Shown piece after piece: positions 24,483 through 33,020 of a stretch of 64,000 nucleotides of DNA. The DNA lies in the NCBI GenBank assembly GCA_946183365.1, contig CAMHAH010000009.1, positions 1 through 64,000 on the forward strand. The letters are read 5' to 3'. How positions within the stretch are numbered: the first letter of the stretch is position 1; each line of letters begins with the position of its first letter. The translations under genes were made by a program, and so were the position numbers. The DNA is from an uncultured Clostridia bacterium. Its GTDB lineage: Bacteria; Bacillota; Clostridia; Oscillospirales; Acutalibacteraceae. The notes below the pieces were generated by a model that saw only the letters and a program-made list of their open reading frames with translations, searched no databases and was not told the origin of the DNA.

Positions 24483-25577
24483 CTAAACCTTCACCCTCAT
24501 CCAGGGCTCGCCGGGGGCTATGCCGCGCTTATAATTCACCTCGGTATTGTTGTTGTTATAATCGACGCCGAAGTAATCGCCGCCCTCGTCCTTGTGGTGC
24601 AGGCTCCACTCGGGGTCGTATACCAGGCCGTCTACCTCAGCCCAGCCGTGGCCGCCGCTGTTGCAGGCATAGCACTCTGTATAGCCTATCGCCTTAGCCA
24701 TATAGGCGAACGCCGCTCCGTAGCTGAAGCAGTCGCCCTTGCCGTATACAAGCAGGTCGTTTGAATAGAGAATGGGCCAGTCCATGCCCTTGTAGTCCTC
24801 GCGCCTTACGCCCTCAAAGTAATCGGTCCTGATATGGTCGTAACAGGCTCTGAGCTTCTCTTCCTTAGACATAGAGCTGTCGGTGAAGCCCGCTACCGCC
24901 TTGCACGCGTTGAACAGAGCGTAGTCGGCGTCGCTCTGCGCCTTGGTCGCGACGCCGTTGATGACTATCCAGTCCTCGCCGTTCACGTTCACGCCGTCGC
25001 AGTAGCCGAAGTCTATCACTCCCTCGCTGTCTGTGTAATAATTTACGCCGTTATCCTCGACGACGGAGTTCTTGACAGCCTCGCCGCCCTTGAAGTAAGA
25101 GCCCTTGTCGTCGCCCTTGTTCAGCCCCTCGGTGCGTCTTGTCAGATGTATCTGCATACCGTGGGTGACATGGGCGGATTTATCAACGTCCGCGTCATAC
25201 TCGGTGGTTTTGAAGCCCGCCTGAGCTATCGCGTCGTCTACCGTGCCGCCGTAGACCTCGACCTCGTTGCTCTGAGCGCCGTCGGTGACGAACACCTTAG
25301 CGTAGTGATCTATTGTTATAGCGTCAGCGCCCGCCTGCGACCATTGGAGCTTCAGGTCGGGCGTGACCTTGTCGCGCGAGCTGACCTTTACATCAGCCTT
25401 TCTCAACAGCGACTGTACCGTCATCCCCTCGGTGCCCTCTACGCTCAGCTTCTCGCCGTCAGAGTAGATGGTGACCGTCACGGGGTCGCCCTTTAGCGCG
25501 CATGAGCCCAGCGAGGCGACAGCCGCGATGATGATAAGCACGGATATTATACGAGAGATAAAAGCCCTTGACTTCAT
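24483..25577 (-). CDS. Secreted protein with DUF348-like and transglutaminase-like domains
   Basis: 364 residues. Signal sequence with a possible lipobox (SLGSC, Cys-26). Residues about 30-150 hold two DUF348-type ubiquitin-like repeats (VTIYSDGEKLSVEGTEGMTV and EVYGGTVDDAIAQAG), as in cell-wall proteins with G5/Rpf domains. The C-terminal third is a transglutaminase-like fold: KGDCFSYGAAF with Cys-283, GGHGWAEV with His-310 and YDPEW with Asp-321 as a catalytic triad candidate. Likely a cell-surface peptidase or cross-linking enzyme. Flanked on both sides by inverted copies of an intergenic repeat. Confidence 0.85.
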   Translation of the reverse strand: MKSRAFISRIISVLIIIAAVASLGSCALKGDPVTVTIYSDGEKLSVEGTEGMTVQSLLRKADVKVSSRDKVTPDLKLQWSQAGADAITIDHYAKVFVTDGAQSNEVEVYGGTVDDAIAQAGFKTTEYDADVDKSAHVTHGMQIHLTRRTEGLNKGDDKGSYFKGGEAVKNSVVEDNGVNYYTDSEGVIDFGYCDGVNVNGEDWIVINGVATKAQSDADYALFNACKAVAGFTDSSMSKEEKLRACYDHIRTDYFEGVRREDYKGMDWPILYSNDLLVYGKGDCFSYGAAFAYMAKAIGYTECYACNSGGHGWAEVDGLVYDPEWSLHHKDEGGDYFGVDYNNNNTEVNYKRGIAPGEPWMRVKV

Positions 25578-26019
25578 CTTGTTCCAACACTCCTGTCGAT
25601 CCTAACTCTGTGGATTATGCCTTTTGAGGATAAAATACTCCGTATCGGCAAAATCATAAATATCTCGTCGAAAATTTGATTATATATCATTATTATAAAT
25701 ATGCTGTCGAGGTTTGTCAATGATCGGAGTAGAGTTAGGAGTTGGGAGTTAGGAATTAGGAATTAGGAGTTAGGAGTTATATAAGCCTCCCTTTTCTAAG
25801 GGAGGTGCCCCGACAGGGGCGGAGGGTTTAGGCAGAAATAGTGAATAATTAAGAACGAAGAATGAAGAATGAAGAATGAAGAATGAAGGGCGGGACACCC
25901 GCACCCATTTGTAGGGGCATAACTTAGCCTTTTGATTGCTATTGAAAAACCTTGCTTGGTGTGATAACATAGGTTTATAAAACCAATACCGATCTTTGAT
26001 CTGTATAAGGAGCTGTGAC
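25578..26019. repeat. Intergenic region with right arm of the inverted repeat
   Basis: Bases 25751-25906 are the reverse complement of 24200-24333 apart from small changes; this copy has four ATGAAGA units where the left has two. Begins with a TTAGGAG heptamer array (25735-25778). The last 100 bases lead into the FAD reductase gene with AAGGAG at 26007-26012. Confidence 0.75.
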
Positions 26020-27132
26020 ATGGATAAGTTTTATGACGTTGTGATAATCGGCGCGGGTCCCGCGGGTATGGGCTGCGCTGTTGAACTCATGAAGAACGGC
26101 GTTTCGCCGTGCGTGATAGACAAGGCGGTGTTCCCGCGAAAAAAGACCTGCGCGGGGCTCGTGACAGGCAAGACCTATAAGCTGATAGAGGGTATCTTTG
26201 ACGGCAGGGATACCGACGGGCTGTTCTGCTTTACTTCGTCGCGGGTCAGACTGTTTCAAAGGAACAGAGAGCTTGTGAGCGCTCAGCCGACCAACGCCGT
26301 CCGACTTGTGAACCGCGACGTCTTTGACAACGCTCTTGTTGAGCGGTACAGGGCTCTCGGCGGAGCTATCCTCGAGGGCGAGAGGAATTATGAGATAGAT
26401 TATGACGGCAGGAGGATAAGGCTCAGCGGCGGCGATACTATCGGGTATAAGTACATCGTGTTTGCCGACGGCGCTCTCAGCCGCTCTCATAAGCTGCTGA
26501 AAATCGACAAGAGCCGCATGGCGTGCGGTATCGAGGTCTATGTGCCGTCAGATGTGTATTATACCGACAGCGTGGACCTGTACTTTGACTACCTCAAGGA
26601 CGGCTATATCTGGGTGTTCCCTCACGGCGACACCGTGTGCATAGGCGCGGCGAGCCTCTTTGACAGAAAGCTCAATTATAAGGATATACTCTCTGAGTTC
26701 GTCGCGGATCTCGGCGTTGATATATGCGGCCGAAAGCTGATCGGGGCGTTCCTGCCATACGGATATGTCATCCCTCAGCAGAAGCTTGGTGACAATATCC
26801 TGCTGGTCGGCGACGCGGGCGGCTTCGCCGATCCTATCTCGGGCGAGGGACTGTATATGGCGCTTGAGACAGGCGCTCAGGCGGCTCGGGCTCTGCTCAC
26901 CGATAAGCCGAAACAGACCTATATGAAGTCAGTCAAGCCGCTGATAAAGACTATAAACGACGGCAGGAGCCTGCAGAAGATGTTCTATACCCCGACCGTG
27001 CAGAAGGCGTTTTTCTCAAAGGTCAGGGGCAGGTCGGACGCGGTTGAATTCTTCTTCGATAACCTTGTCGAGGAATACCGCTTCGGCTATCTTAAGGCTC
27101 TGAGTATGTACAAGGGTTATAAGAACAGGTGA
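26020..27132 (+). CDS. Geranylgeranyl-reductase-family FAD oxidoreductase
   Basis: 370 residues. Dinucleotide-binding motif VVIIGAGPAGMGCAVEL at 6-22; central CAGLVTGKTY; flavin-binding NILLVGDAGGFADPISGEG typical of the GGR family. Start at 26020 is set by TAAGGAG. Members reduce isoprenoid double bonds or act on quinone-like substrates; the substrate here cannot be told. The next gene, a zinc macrodomain, follows after 22 bp and is likely in the same operon. Confidence 0.85.
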   Translation: MDKFYDVVIIGAGPAGMGCAVELMKNGVSPCVIDKAVFPRKKTCAGLVTGKTYKLIEGIFDGRDTDGLFCFTSSRVRLFQRNRELVSAQPTNAVRLVNRDVFDNALVERYRALGGAILEGERNYEIDYDGRRIRLSGGDTIGYKYIVFADGALSRSHKLLKIDKSRMACGIEVYVPSDVYYTDSVDLYFDYLKDGYIWVFPHGDTVCIGAASLFDRKLNYKDILSEFVADLGVDICGRKLIGAFLPYGYVIPQQKLGDNILLVGDAGGFADPISGEGLYMALETGAQAARALLTDKPKQTYMKSVKPLIKTINDGRSLQKMFYTPTVQKAFFSKVRGRSDAVEFFFDNLVEEYRFGYLKALSMYKGYKNR

Positions 27133-27154
27133 CCCGTTGAAAGGTGATGATAAC

Positions 27155-27928
27155 ATGAACCAAAGCGAGAGAAGGATGTATCTGATAAAGGAGCTGTTGA
27201 ACGAGAGCCCGAGGTACAGAGATATGGCTGTACCCGCCGACAGTATGGATCAGCGGCGGCTTCTGCGCTCCTTGATGAACGTGCGTATGCCCGCCCCCGT
27301 GAGTGAGGAATTCCTCAGTGTACAGGATGAGTATCTCAGGACCGTCACAGCCGAAAAGGGGATAACCAAGCTCTCAGAGCTGAAACCCGTTGAGAAAGAT
27401 ATATATGTATGGCAGGGCGATATCACGACCCTCGAGTGCGGGGCTGTCGTAAACGCCGCCAATTCTCAGATGCTGGGCTGTTTTCAGCCGCTGCACAGCT
27501 GTATCGACAACGCTATCCACACCTACGCGGGTATCCAGCTCAGGAACAAATGCCATGAGATCATGACCGCTCAGGGTCATGAGGAGCCTACGGGGCAGGC
27601 GAAGATAACTCCCGCCTATAATCTGCCGTGTAAATATGTCCTGCATACGGTGGGACCTATAGTCGCAGGCAGGCTGTCGGATAAGGAGCGCTCTCAGCTC
27701 AGGTCAAGCTACCTCTCATGCCTTGAGCTCGCCGATGACAACGGTGTTGACAGCATCGCCTTCTGCTGTATCTCTACGGGTGTGTTCGGCTTTCCTCAGC
27801 TCGACGCGGCTCGGATAGCCGTCGAAACCGTAAAGGAATATAAGAAGAACGGCAGCGGTATCAAGGTTATATTCAATGTGTTCAAGGATGAGGACCTCGT
27901 CATATATAGGGGACTTCTCGGAGATTGA
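27155..27928 (+). CDS. Zinc-dependent macrodomain protein-ADP-ribose hydrolase
   Basis: 257 residues. An N-terminal helical region (1-80) precedes a macrodomain: WQGDITTLECGAVVNAANS and the zinc motif LGCFQPLHSCIDNAIH, with Cys-109, His-114 and Cys-116 as ligands; ISTGVFGFP is the second substrate loop. This is the SAV0325/Zn-macro type, which removes ADP-ribose from proteins. Those genes often sit near a sirtuin and lipoylation genes; none is seen here, only the FAD reductase. AAAGGTGAT precedes ATG 27155. Confidence 0.9.
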   Translation: MNQSERRMYLIKELLNESPRYRDMAVPADSMDQRRLLRSLMNVRMPAPVSEEFLSVQDEYLRTVTAEKGITKLSELKPVEKDIYVWQGDITTLECGAVVNAANSQMLGCFQPLHSCIDNAIHTYAGIQLRNKCHEIMTAQGHEEPTGQAKITPAYNLPCKYVLHTVGPIVAGRLSDKERSQLRSSYLSCLELADDNGVDSIAFCCISTGVFGFPQLDAARIAVETVKEYKKNGSGIKVIFNVFKDEDLVIYRGLLGD

Positions 27929-28032
27929 CGGTTTTATTTGAGATTAGTATTAGTCAAGAATTAGTATTAAACTCCCTTTGTGAAATAAATGATACAAAAA
28001 AGTTAATTTTTTGTGAAACCTGCCCAAAAGCA

Positions 28033-28094
28033 TTGACTGGCAGGTCAAATAATGGTAATATAGAATAAATCAAAGAGGGGTAAAACTTTACCTC
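28033..28094 (+). promoter_or_regulatory. Promoter and leader hairpin of the InlB-repeat protein gene
   Basis: -35 TTGACT (28033-28038), 17-bp spacer, extended -10 TGGTAATAT (28053-28061). The leader then forms AGAGGGGTAAA / TTTACCTCT (28073-28094). An inverted repeat ACCTGCC...GGCAGGT (28018-28045) overlaps the -35. Confidence 0.55.
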
Positions 28095-28152
28095 TTGTAA
28101 ATAATGCACAATAATCTATACGATTTTTGTATATGTTTCCCACGGAGAGATT

Positions 28153-30033
28153 ATGAAGAAGATCATTCGGTTCGCGGTCTGCGCTTTTTTGATAATCGCG
28201 CTTGTGATCGCAAATATCTGTGTCTCGTCAGCCGCCGATAAGTTCTTTTCAAAGACGGATATGCTCCTGATAAAGAACCACATCGAGGACGACGCCGACG
28301 CCAATGAATACGCTAACATACAGGGCGCCTGTACCGACGGCAAATACGCGTACTTCGCTCTTATGCAGAGCGGTACCACCATAATGAAATATAATATCAG
28401 CTCTTGGGAGTTCGTAGAGAAGAAGAAGGTCTCTAACGTAGGTCACGCCAATGATATGACCTATAACCCCGACAAGGGCTACATAGTTATCGCGAACAAC
28501 GCCCCGTACTATGACAGGCTCACTCTGCTTGATCCCGATACGCTCAAGGTGATCAAGGACGTACAGATCGATGAGGATATCTACTCTATAGCCTATAACG
28601 CCTCTATGAAGCGCTATATCGTGGGGCTCTCGGGCGGGTATGACTTCGCCATGCTCGACGAGGACTTCGACGTTATCCGTGACGAGGATAAGGTAAAAGA
28701 GAAAGAAGAGCTCGAAGAGAGCGATAAGAAAGAGGACAGGGAGAAGGCTGAGAAGCTCAACACCACTAAGATCTATGAGGGCGTGAGCACGGGCTATACC
28801 CGCCAGGGCTGCGACTGTGACGGCGACTATATCTATTTCGTCCAGAGCGGCGGCAACAACCTGCTCGTGATATATGACTACAGCGGCAATCATATCGCCA
28901 GCATACCGATGGCGAGCAAATATGAGGTCGAGAACATCCTGCATATAGGCAACACCTTCTATACCACCACCTACCACTACGGCAACAGGCTGTACAGGAT
29001 AGGCTTCAACAGCGCGACCGATATCTCGTATAAGGTCAGCTATGACCCCGCCGGCGGCGAGGGCGAGATGGAGCCCACCACCGTGCATTACGGCGAGAGC
29101 ACAAAGCTCAGGAAGAATGAGTTCAAGCGGGAGGGTTATACCTTCTACGGCTGGAGAGTACATCGCGACAGCGACGACAAGGTGATCGGTTATCGCCTCG
29201 GCTCTGATAAGTACGAGTGGCTGTCTGAGGATGATCTGTATACGGCGCTCCCGTATTTTGACGAAGAGAGCATGGCTGAGACCGTCCTCTTCGGCAACCT
29301 CAAGCTCAGCGCTATATGGATAAACGACGAGTACGGTATCGATTTTGATACCGACGGCGGCGTGGGCGAGATGGAGCCCGCCGTCGCGAAATATGACGGG
29401 GAATTCGTCATCCCCGAGAACGGCTTCTCAAAAGAGGGCTATGTGTTCAGCGGTTTCTCTGCCGTCAGGGATTTGGACGGCAGGACCTACGGCTACCGCG
29501 AGGGCAGCGACGAGCCCGAGTGGCTCAAGAGCGACGATATAATCCGTCCGCACCTTTTCCGCCCCGGCGATACGGTCACCAAGCTGACTACCGACGGCAG
29601 GGTGAATATGACCGCGAGGTATAAGTTCGCCTATACCTTCGGCGACGACGGTTCCACTCTGGTCGAGTATGTCGGCGTTGACGAGAAGGTCTATATCCCC
29701 GATAACTCGGGTGAGCTCAAGACCCTTGCCGAGGGAGCTATCAAGGATAACGAGACAATGACCGAGCTGTATATACCCGCGGGCGTGAATGATCTGCAGA
29801 AGCAGGCGGTCACCAATTGCCCGAAGCTCAGGAGCATTTATTTTGAGGGCAGTCTGCCTGAGAAATTCGACTCCGACGGGGTGAGCGGAGCGGATACCCC
29901 CGCTGTGTACAAGGTCAGAGACGGTCAGGCGTTCTGTATCGGATTTTACGCCGATGAAGCCAGCGCCTCGCTGATACGCTGTCACGCGGCGTCTCTCGAC
30001 AGAGCGCTCAAGGCGAATATGCTGACAAGATGA
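28153..30033 (+). CDS. Secreted protein with a propeller-like region and InlB B-repeats
   Basis: 626 residues. Signal peptide about 1-28 (FLIIALVIANICVSSAAD). Residues 35-290 read like a beta-propeller or sugar-binding WD-type fold (YAYFALMQSGTTIMKYNI, KGYIVIANNAP, DGDYIYFVQSGGNNLLVI), interrupted by a highly charged insert about 178-205 (KEKEELEESDKKEDREKAEK). Two InlB/Listeria-Bacteroides-type repeats follow (YDPAGGEGEMEP... and FDTDGGVGEMEP...), then a leucine-rich-like end. No anchor or LPxTG is seen, so it is probably released or loosely attached. Adhesion or carbohydrate sensing is a guess. Confidence 0.75.
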   Translation: MKKIIRFAVCAFLIIALVIANICVSSAADKFFSKTDMLLIKNHIEDDADANEYANIQGACTDGKYAYFALMQSGTTIMKYNISSWEFVEKKKVSNVGHANDMTYNPDKGYIVIANNAPYYDRLTLLDPDTLKVIKDVQIDEDIYSIAYNASMKRYIVGLSGGYDFAMLDEDFDVIRDEDKVKEKEELEESDKKEDREKAEKLNTTKIYEGVSTGYTRQGCDCDGDYIYFVQSGGNNLLVIYDYSGNHIASIPMASKYEVENILHIGNTFYTTTYHYGNRLYRIGFNSATDISYKVSYDPAGGEGEMEPTTVHYGESTKLRKNEFKREGYTFYGWRVHRDSDDKVIGYRLGSDKYEWLSEDDLYTALPYFDEESMAETVLFGNLKLSAIWINDEYGIDFDTDGGVGEMEPAVAKYDGEFVIPENGFSKEGYVFSGFSAVRDLDGRTYGYREGSDEPEWLKSDDIIRPHLFRPGDTVTKLTTDGRVNMTARYKFAYTFGDDGSTLVEYVGVDEKVYIPDNSGELKTLAEGAIKDNETMTELYIPAGVNDLQKQAVTNCPKLRSIYFEGSLPEKFDSDGVSGADTPAVYKVRDGQAFCIGFYADEASASLIRCHAASLDRALKANMLTR

Positions 30034-30041
30034 TAAAGGAT

Positions 30042-30070
30042 AAGGCAGGTCGGTGACCTGCCTTTTTTGT
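30042..30070 (+). terminator. Intrinsic terminator
   Basis: GGCAGGTC (30044-30051) / GACCTGCC (30055-30062), loop GGT, then TTTTTT. Confidence 0.9.
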
Positions 30071-30079
30071 CGGTGGGTT

Positions 30080-30420
30080 TGTTTGGTTACGGGTTACCGG
30101 ATACCGGTTGAGGGCGGGACACCCGCACCCGGTTGTAGTACGTAAGTCGTTAAGCGAGTAGGGGAGGGGCTTGAGGTGCTGTCCAAATCTTTGATTTGGC
30201 TAACAGCACCCATGCAACAGCGCTCCAAGAGCGAAGCGATTGGCTAAGCGCCACTGCTGCTCCTCCCGCGTTCCGCAGGAACATCCGCGAAGCGAAAGAA
30301 GCCTTCCTCGAGGGGAAGGCTTAGGAACGTCCCTACGGCGGGGGATATATCACCCCCGAGGGGGCGGCTTGAACCCTCCGCCCCTGCGGGGCGCCTCCCT
30401 TGGGAAGGGGAGGCTTTATG
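30080..30420. repeat. Mosaic intergenic repeat block
   Basis: GGGCGGGACACCCGCACCC (about 30112), the AGTAGGGGAGGGGCTTG module, the GGTGCTGTCCAAATC-type hairpin (30175-30210), the CCAAGAGCGAAGCGATTGG module and the CCCTCCGCCCCTGCGGGG / CTCCCTTGGGAAGGGGAGG module (30374-30416). No gene; the same modules recur at 24.3, 36.5, 41.2, 43.0 and 51.6 kb. Confidence 0.8.
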
Positions 30421-30421
30421 T

Positions 30422-30901
30422 CTATCTGTTGCTGAAATCAAACTCGAGGGCGGCGTAGGGGACTTTCATCGACCTTATCCTGCCGTTCTCGGCGGTGAGC
30501 TCAGCCTCGCCGTAGGGGGTCGGGAGAGTATAGATATCCTCGCCGTCCTCTGTGCTTTGGTACTCAGCCTGTGAGAGATAGCTCAGCGCGTCGTGCAGTA
30601 CCGACGGTACCGCCCTTGACGGTATATAGTCGCTGTTCGCTTTGGCGCTCAGCCCACCGCGGCTTATGCTCATGCCATCCACGTTATAGGTGAAGCTCAT
30701 ACCGCTCACGGTGTACGGCTCATTAAGGCTTATCGTCATCCCGCTTTCATTAAGCTCAACGCTGCCCGAGTAATCCATATCTCCGTCTGTTACCGAGAAA
30801 TCGGAGATAAAGGCGCTGTCAGGCCCGGGCGGCTCAGCCTTGCATGAGCTCAGGCACAGAACGGAAATCAATGTGATAAACAGGACAATAATTCTTTTCA
30901 A
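30422..30901 (-). CDS. Small lipoprotein, unknown function
   Basis: 159 residues with a lipoprotein signal (LISVLCLSSC, Cys-20). The mature part contains two similar segments, SVELNESGMTISLNEPYTV and SMSFTYNVDGMSI-like sequence, and ends YAALEFDFSNR. No recognisable domain. It stands alone, followed by intergenic repeats. GGTGTT precedes the start, a weak ribosome binding site. Confidence 0.65.
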   Translation of the reverse strand: MKRIIVLFITLISVLCLSSCKAEPPGPDSAFISDFSVTDGDMDYSGSVELNESGMTISLNEPYTVSGMSFTYNVDGMSISRGGLSAKANSDYIPSRAVPSVLHDALSYLSQAEYQSTEDGEDIYTLPTPYGEAELTAENGRIRSMKVPYAALEFDFSNR

Positions 30902-30928
30902 GAAATATCAACACCTTTATGAGATAAT

Positions 30929-30965
30929 AAAAACCGACGGAGCTTTTACATTCCGTCGGTTTAAA
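30929..30965. terminator. Terminator-like hairpin
   Basis: AAACCGACGGA (30932-30942) / TCCGTCGGTTT (30953-30963). It lies after the nnrD stop (minus strand, 31012) and has a T-run on that strand. Confidence 0.8.
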
Positions 30966-31011
30966 CATCCTGTGTTTTATACTTGATGAGCCTATATCGG
31001 TATCGCTGAGA

Positions 31012-31887
31012 TCAGTACTTCTCCGCCTTCGCGTATATCTCGGGCAGGGCCTCGATTATATCTCTCGGCAGCATAGCGGTGCGCGAGAGCTTTGCCGCCG
31101 CTATATCGCCCGCAAGAGCGTGGATGTGCACGCCCATCACAGCCGCGTCAAGAGCGCTTGCTCCCTGAGCCGAGAGAGAGGCTATTATCCCCGCCAGCAC
31201 GTCGCCCGAGCCGCCCTTAGCCATGCCGCTGTTGCCGGCTATGTTCTCGAATATCTCTCCGCCTTTTGCAATATAGGTGCGGTGACCCTTCAATACCAAT
31301 GTCACCCCGCCGTGCTCGCGCGCGAAGTCAGCGGCTCTCTCTGCGGGGGCTTTGAGTATATCTTCAACGCTCAGACCGCTCAGCCGTGAGAATTCCTTGA
31401 CGTGCGGCGTGAGTATTATCTCTGCGTTCGCCTTATTCAGTATATCTATATGCCGGGAGAGCGCGTTTATGCCGTCGGCGTCGATTATTATCGGGACCTT
31501 TGAGCTCTCTGTTATCGCCCTGAGCACCGCGGCTGTATCGTCGCTGTTGCCCATGCCGCAGCCTATCAGGACGGACGTAGCCTTTGAGGTATATTCAAGT
31601 ATCTTCGGTATATCATCCGCGCATACAGTGCCGTTCTGATCGCACTTGACGGGTACGCATACGCTCTCGTAAACGGAAGAGGCGAATATCGGGTAGATAC
31701 ACTCGGGGAGTATCTGGTACATCAGCCCGACGCCCGAGCGCAGAGCCGACATAGCCGACAGCACCGCCGCTCCCGAAAAGCCGAAGCTCCCCGTGACCGA
31801 GCACAGTGTGCCCATAGTGCCCTTGTGGGCGTCTGACGGGCGAGGGGGCAGGCGGTTCTCTATGTAATCGAATTCTACGCGTCTCAT
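31012..31887 (-). CDS. nnrD: ADP/ATP-dependent NAD(P)H-hydrate dehydratase
   Basis: 291 residues of the ribokinase-like NnrD/YjeF C-terminal fold: HKGTMGTLCSVTGSFGFSGA, the metal/nucleotide motif NSGMAKGGSGDVLAGIIASL and IIIDADGINALS. It repairs hydrated NAD(P)H. The epimerase domain (NnrE) often fused to it is absent and not nearby. The ATG overlaps the stop of the upstream DUF6106-like gene by 4 bases, so the two are translated together. Confidence 0.9.
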   Translation of the reverse strand: MRRVEFDYIENRLPPRPSDAHKGTMGTLCSVTGSFGFSGAAVLSAMSALRSGVGLMYQILPECIYPIFASSVYESVCVPVKCDQNGTVCADDIPKILEYTSKATSVLIGCGMGNSDDTAAVLRAITESSKVPIIIDADGINALSRHIDILNKANAEIILTPHVKEFSRLSGLSVEDILKAPAERAADFAREHGGVTLVLKGHRTYIAKGGEIFENIAGNSGMAKGGSGDVLAGIIASLSAQGASALDAAVMGVHIHALAGDIAAAKLSRTAMLPRDIIEALPEIYAKAEKY

Positions 31888-32432
31888 AGCTCTTTGTTGA
31901 GGAACAGCTTTTTCCTAAGCTCGTTGCTGAAATACGGCTTCATGCCCTCTAAGAGCTTCTCGTTGGGTGTGAAGATTATCGCGCATTTGCCCTTGGCCTC
32001 GTTATGGAAGCAGGCTACATAGTTCTCCTCTGAGAACTCCTTGCCGCTGACATGGTATACCTTATTGAACTTGCGTGAGGACATCTCCTTATCGTCGTAG
32101 CGGAAAAAATCGGTGAAGCTCTTTACATCTACCTTGACTATAGCCCTGCGTCTGCGCTTGGCGATTATCTTGTCTATCCTCAGAGTGGACGAGAGAAAGG
32201 CGTATTCGTACTCGACCTTGAGCGAGGTTATCAGATACCACGCTCCGTATACTAAGAAGAGCAGCAAAAACAGCGCGATCACCGCTATATACGCTACCTT
32301 GGTTATCTCGGCTATGATTATCAGCGTAGCGGGGATAGCTATCGCGATCAAGACGATAACGGCTATCTTGAACCCGTATTTAGCGGTCTTTTCTCTGGGT
32401 ACGACCTGTTCTATCAGTGTGTTATTGTCCAT
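31884..32432 (-). CDS. DUF6106-like membrane protein
   Basis: 182 residues. Two adjacent membrane segments (about 22-45 and 48-68) near the N-terminus, then a soluble domain with EYEYAFLSSTLRIDKI, KRRRRAIVKVDVKSF and the Cys-containing NYVACFHNEAKG. The pattern matches a family common in Clostridia of unknown function. Start 32432 is favoured because GAGGTG lies 8 bases upstream; a GTG at 32441 is the alternative. Confidence 0.65.
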   Translation of the reverse strand: MDNNTLIEQVVPREKTAKYGFKIAVIVLIAIAIPATLIIIAEITKVAYIAVIALFLLLFLVYGAWYLITSLKVEYEYAFLSSTLRIDKIIAKRRRRAIVKVDVKSFTDFFRYDDKEMSSRKFNKVYHVSGKEFSEENYVACFHNEAKGKCAIIFTPNEKLLEGMKPYFSNELRKKLFLNKEL

Positions 32433-32513
32433 TTTGAACACCTCGTTTGTTGTTATGAGCCCGCAGGCTACCTAATTACTTTACCATATAATAAGATATT
32501 TTTCAATAAAGAC

Positions 32514-32542
32514 TTGAAAAAATCCTTTTCAGATGTTACAAT
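32514..32542 (+). promoter_or_regulatory. Promoter of the pheST operon
   Basis: -35 TTGAAA (32514-32519), 17-bp spacer, extended -10 TGTTACAAT (TACAAT 32537-32542). Transcription would start near 32549, at the 5' end of the T-box. Confidence 0.7.
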
Positions 32543-32548
32543 AACTCT

Positions 32549-32838
32549 TGATGTGTATTTCATCGACAAATGAAAACAAAAACGCGGCGACGGAGAGAGT
32601 AACCCGCAGCAAGGCTGAAAGAGAGCTTGTGTCATTGGCTGAGAGCACGGGCGAGTTGAGCGTGGGCGAAGTTCACTCCCGAGCGGCAGAGGTGAAAATG
32701 ATCGGAAATGATGATCGTAGTCTCTGACGGCTGACTTACGTTACAAGTCGACGAGCGTCCTGTATGTTATAATTCTGTACGGGAAATTTGGGTGGTACCG
32801 CGGTTCTTCCGTCCCTTGTGGATGGGAGAGCCTTTTTT
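32549..32838 (+). promoter_or_regulatory. T-box riboswitch controlling pheST (specifier TTC)
   Basis: The conserved T-box sequence TTGGGTGGTACCGCGG is at 32788-32803, with the AGAGAG stem I element near 32600. The specifier loop contains GAAGTTCAC; TTC (32672-32674) is a phenylalanine codon, matching the pheS and pheT genes downstream. The intrinsic terminator is GGTTCT..TCCC / GGGAGAGCC then TTTTTT (about 32803-32838). Uncharged tRNA-Phe would open the terminator. Confidence 0.93.
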
Positions 32839-32999
32839 AATTAGGAATGAGGAGTTAGGAGTGAGGAGTTAATGGAAACGCTGACGCGTTTTGGATTTAT
32901 ATAAATCGGGCGCGGATGTCTTGCCGTAAATTCTTCACTATAAACGGGTGAGGGCACAGCTCTCCTTAAACTCCTAACTCCTCACTCCTAACTCCTGAC
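32839..32999. repeat. Heptamer repeats between T-box and pheS
   Basis: TTAGGAAtGAGG/TTAGGAG units at 32840-32872 and the opposite orientation (ACTCCTA) at 32969-32999, as in many other intergenic gaps of this genome. This inserts about 160 nt between the terminator and the pheS ribosome binding site. Confidence 0.75.
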
Positions 33000-33020
33000 T
33001 AAACAAAATCGGAGGTAAAT

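Noticed and set aside
24834..25496. 220-codon plus-strand frame opposite the transglutaminase-like gene.
   Set aside because: Shadow of the minus-strand gene, which has a signal sequence and catalytic residues.
28249..29163. 304-codon minus-strand frame within the InlB-repeat gene.
   Set aside because: Antisense shadow in a GC-biased gene; no ribosome binding site or recognisable domain.
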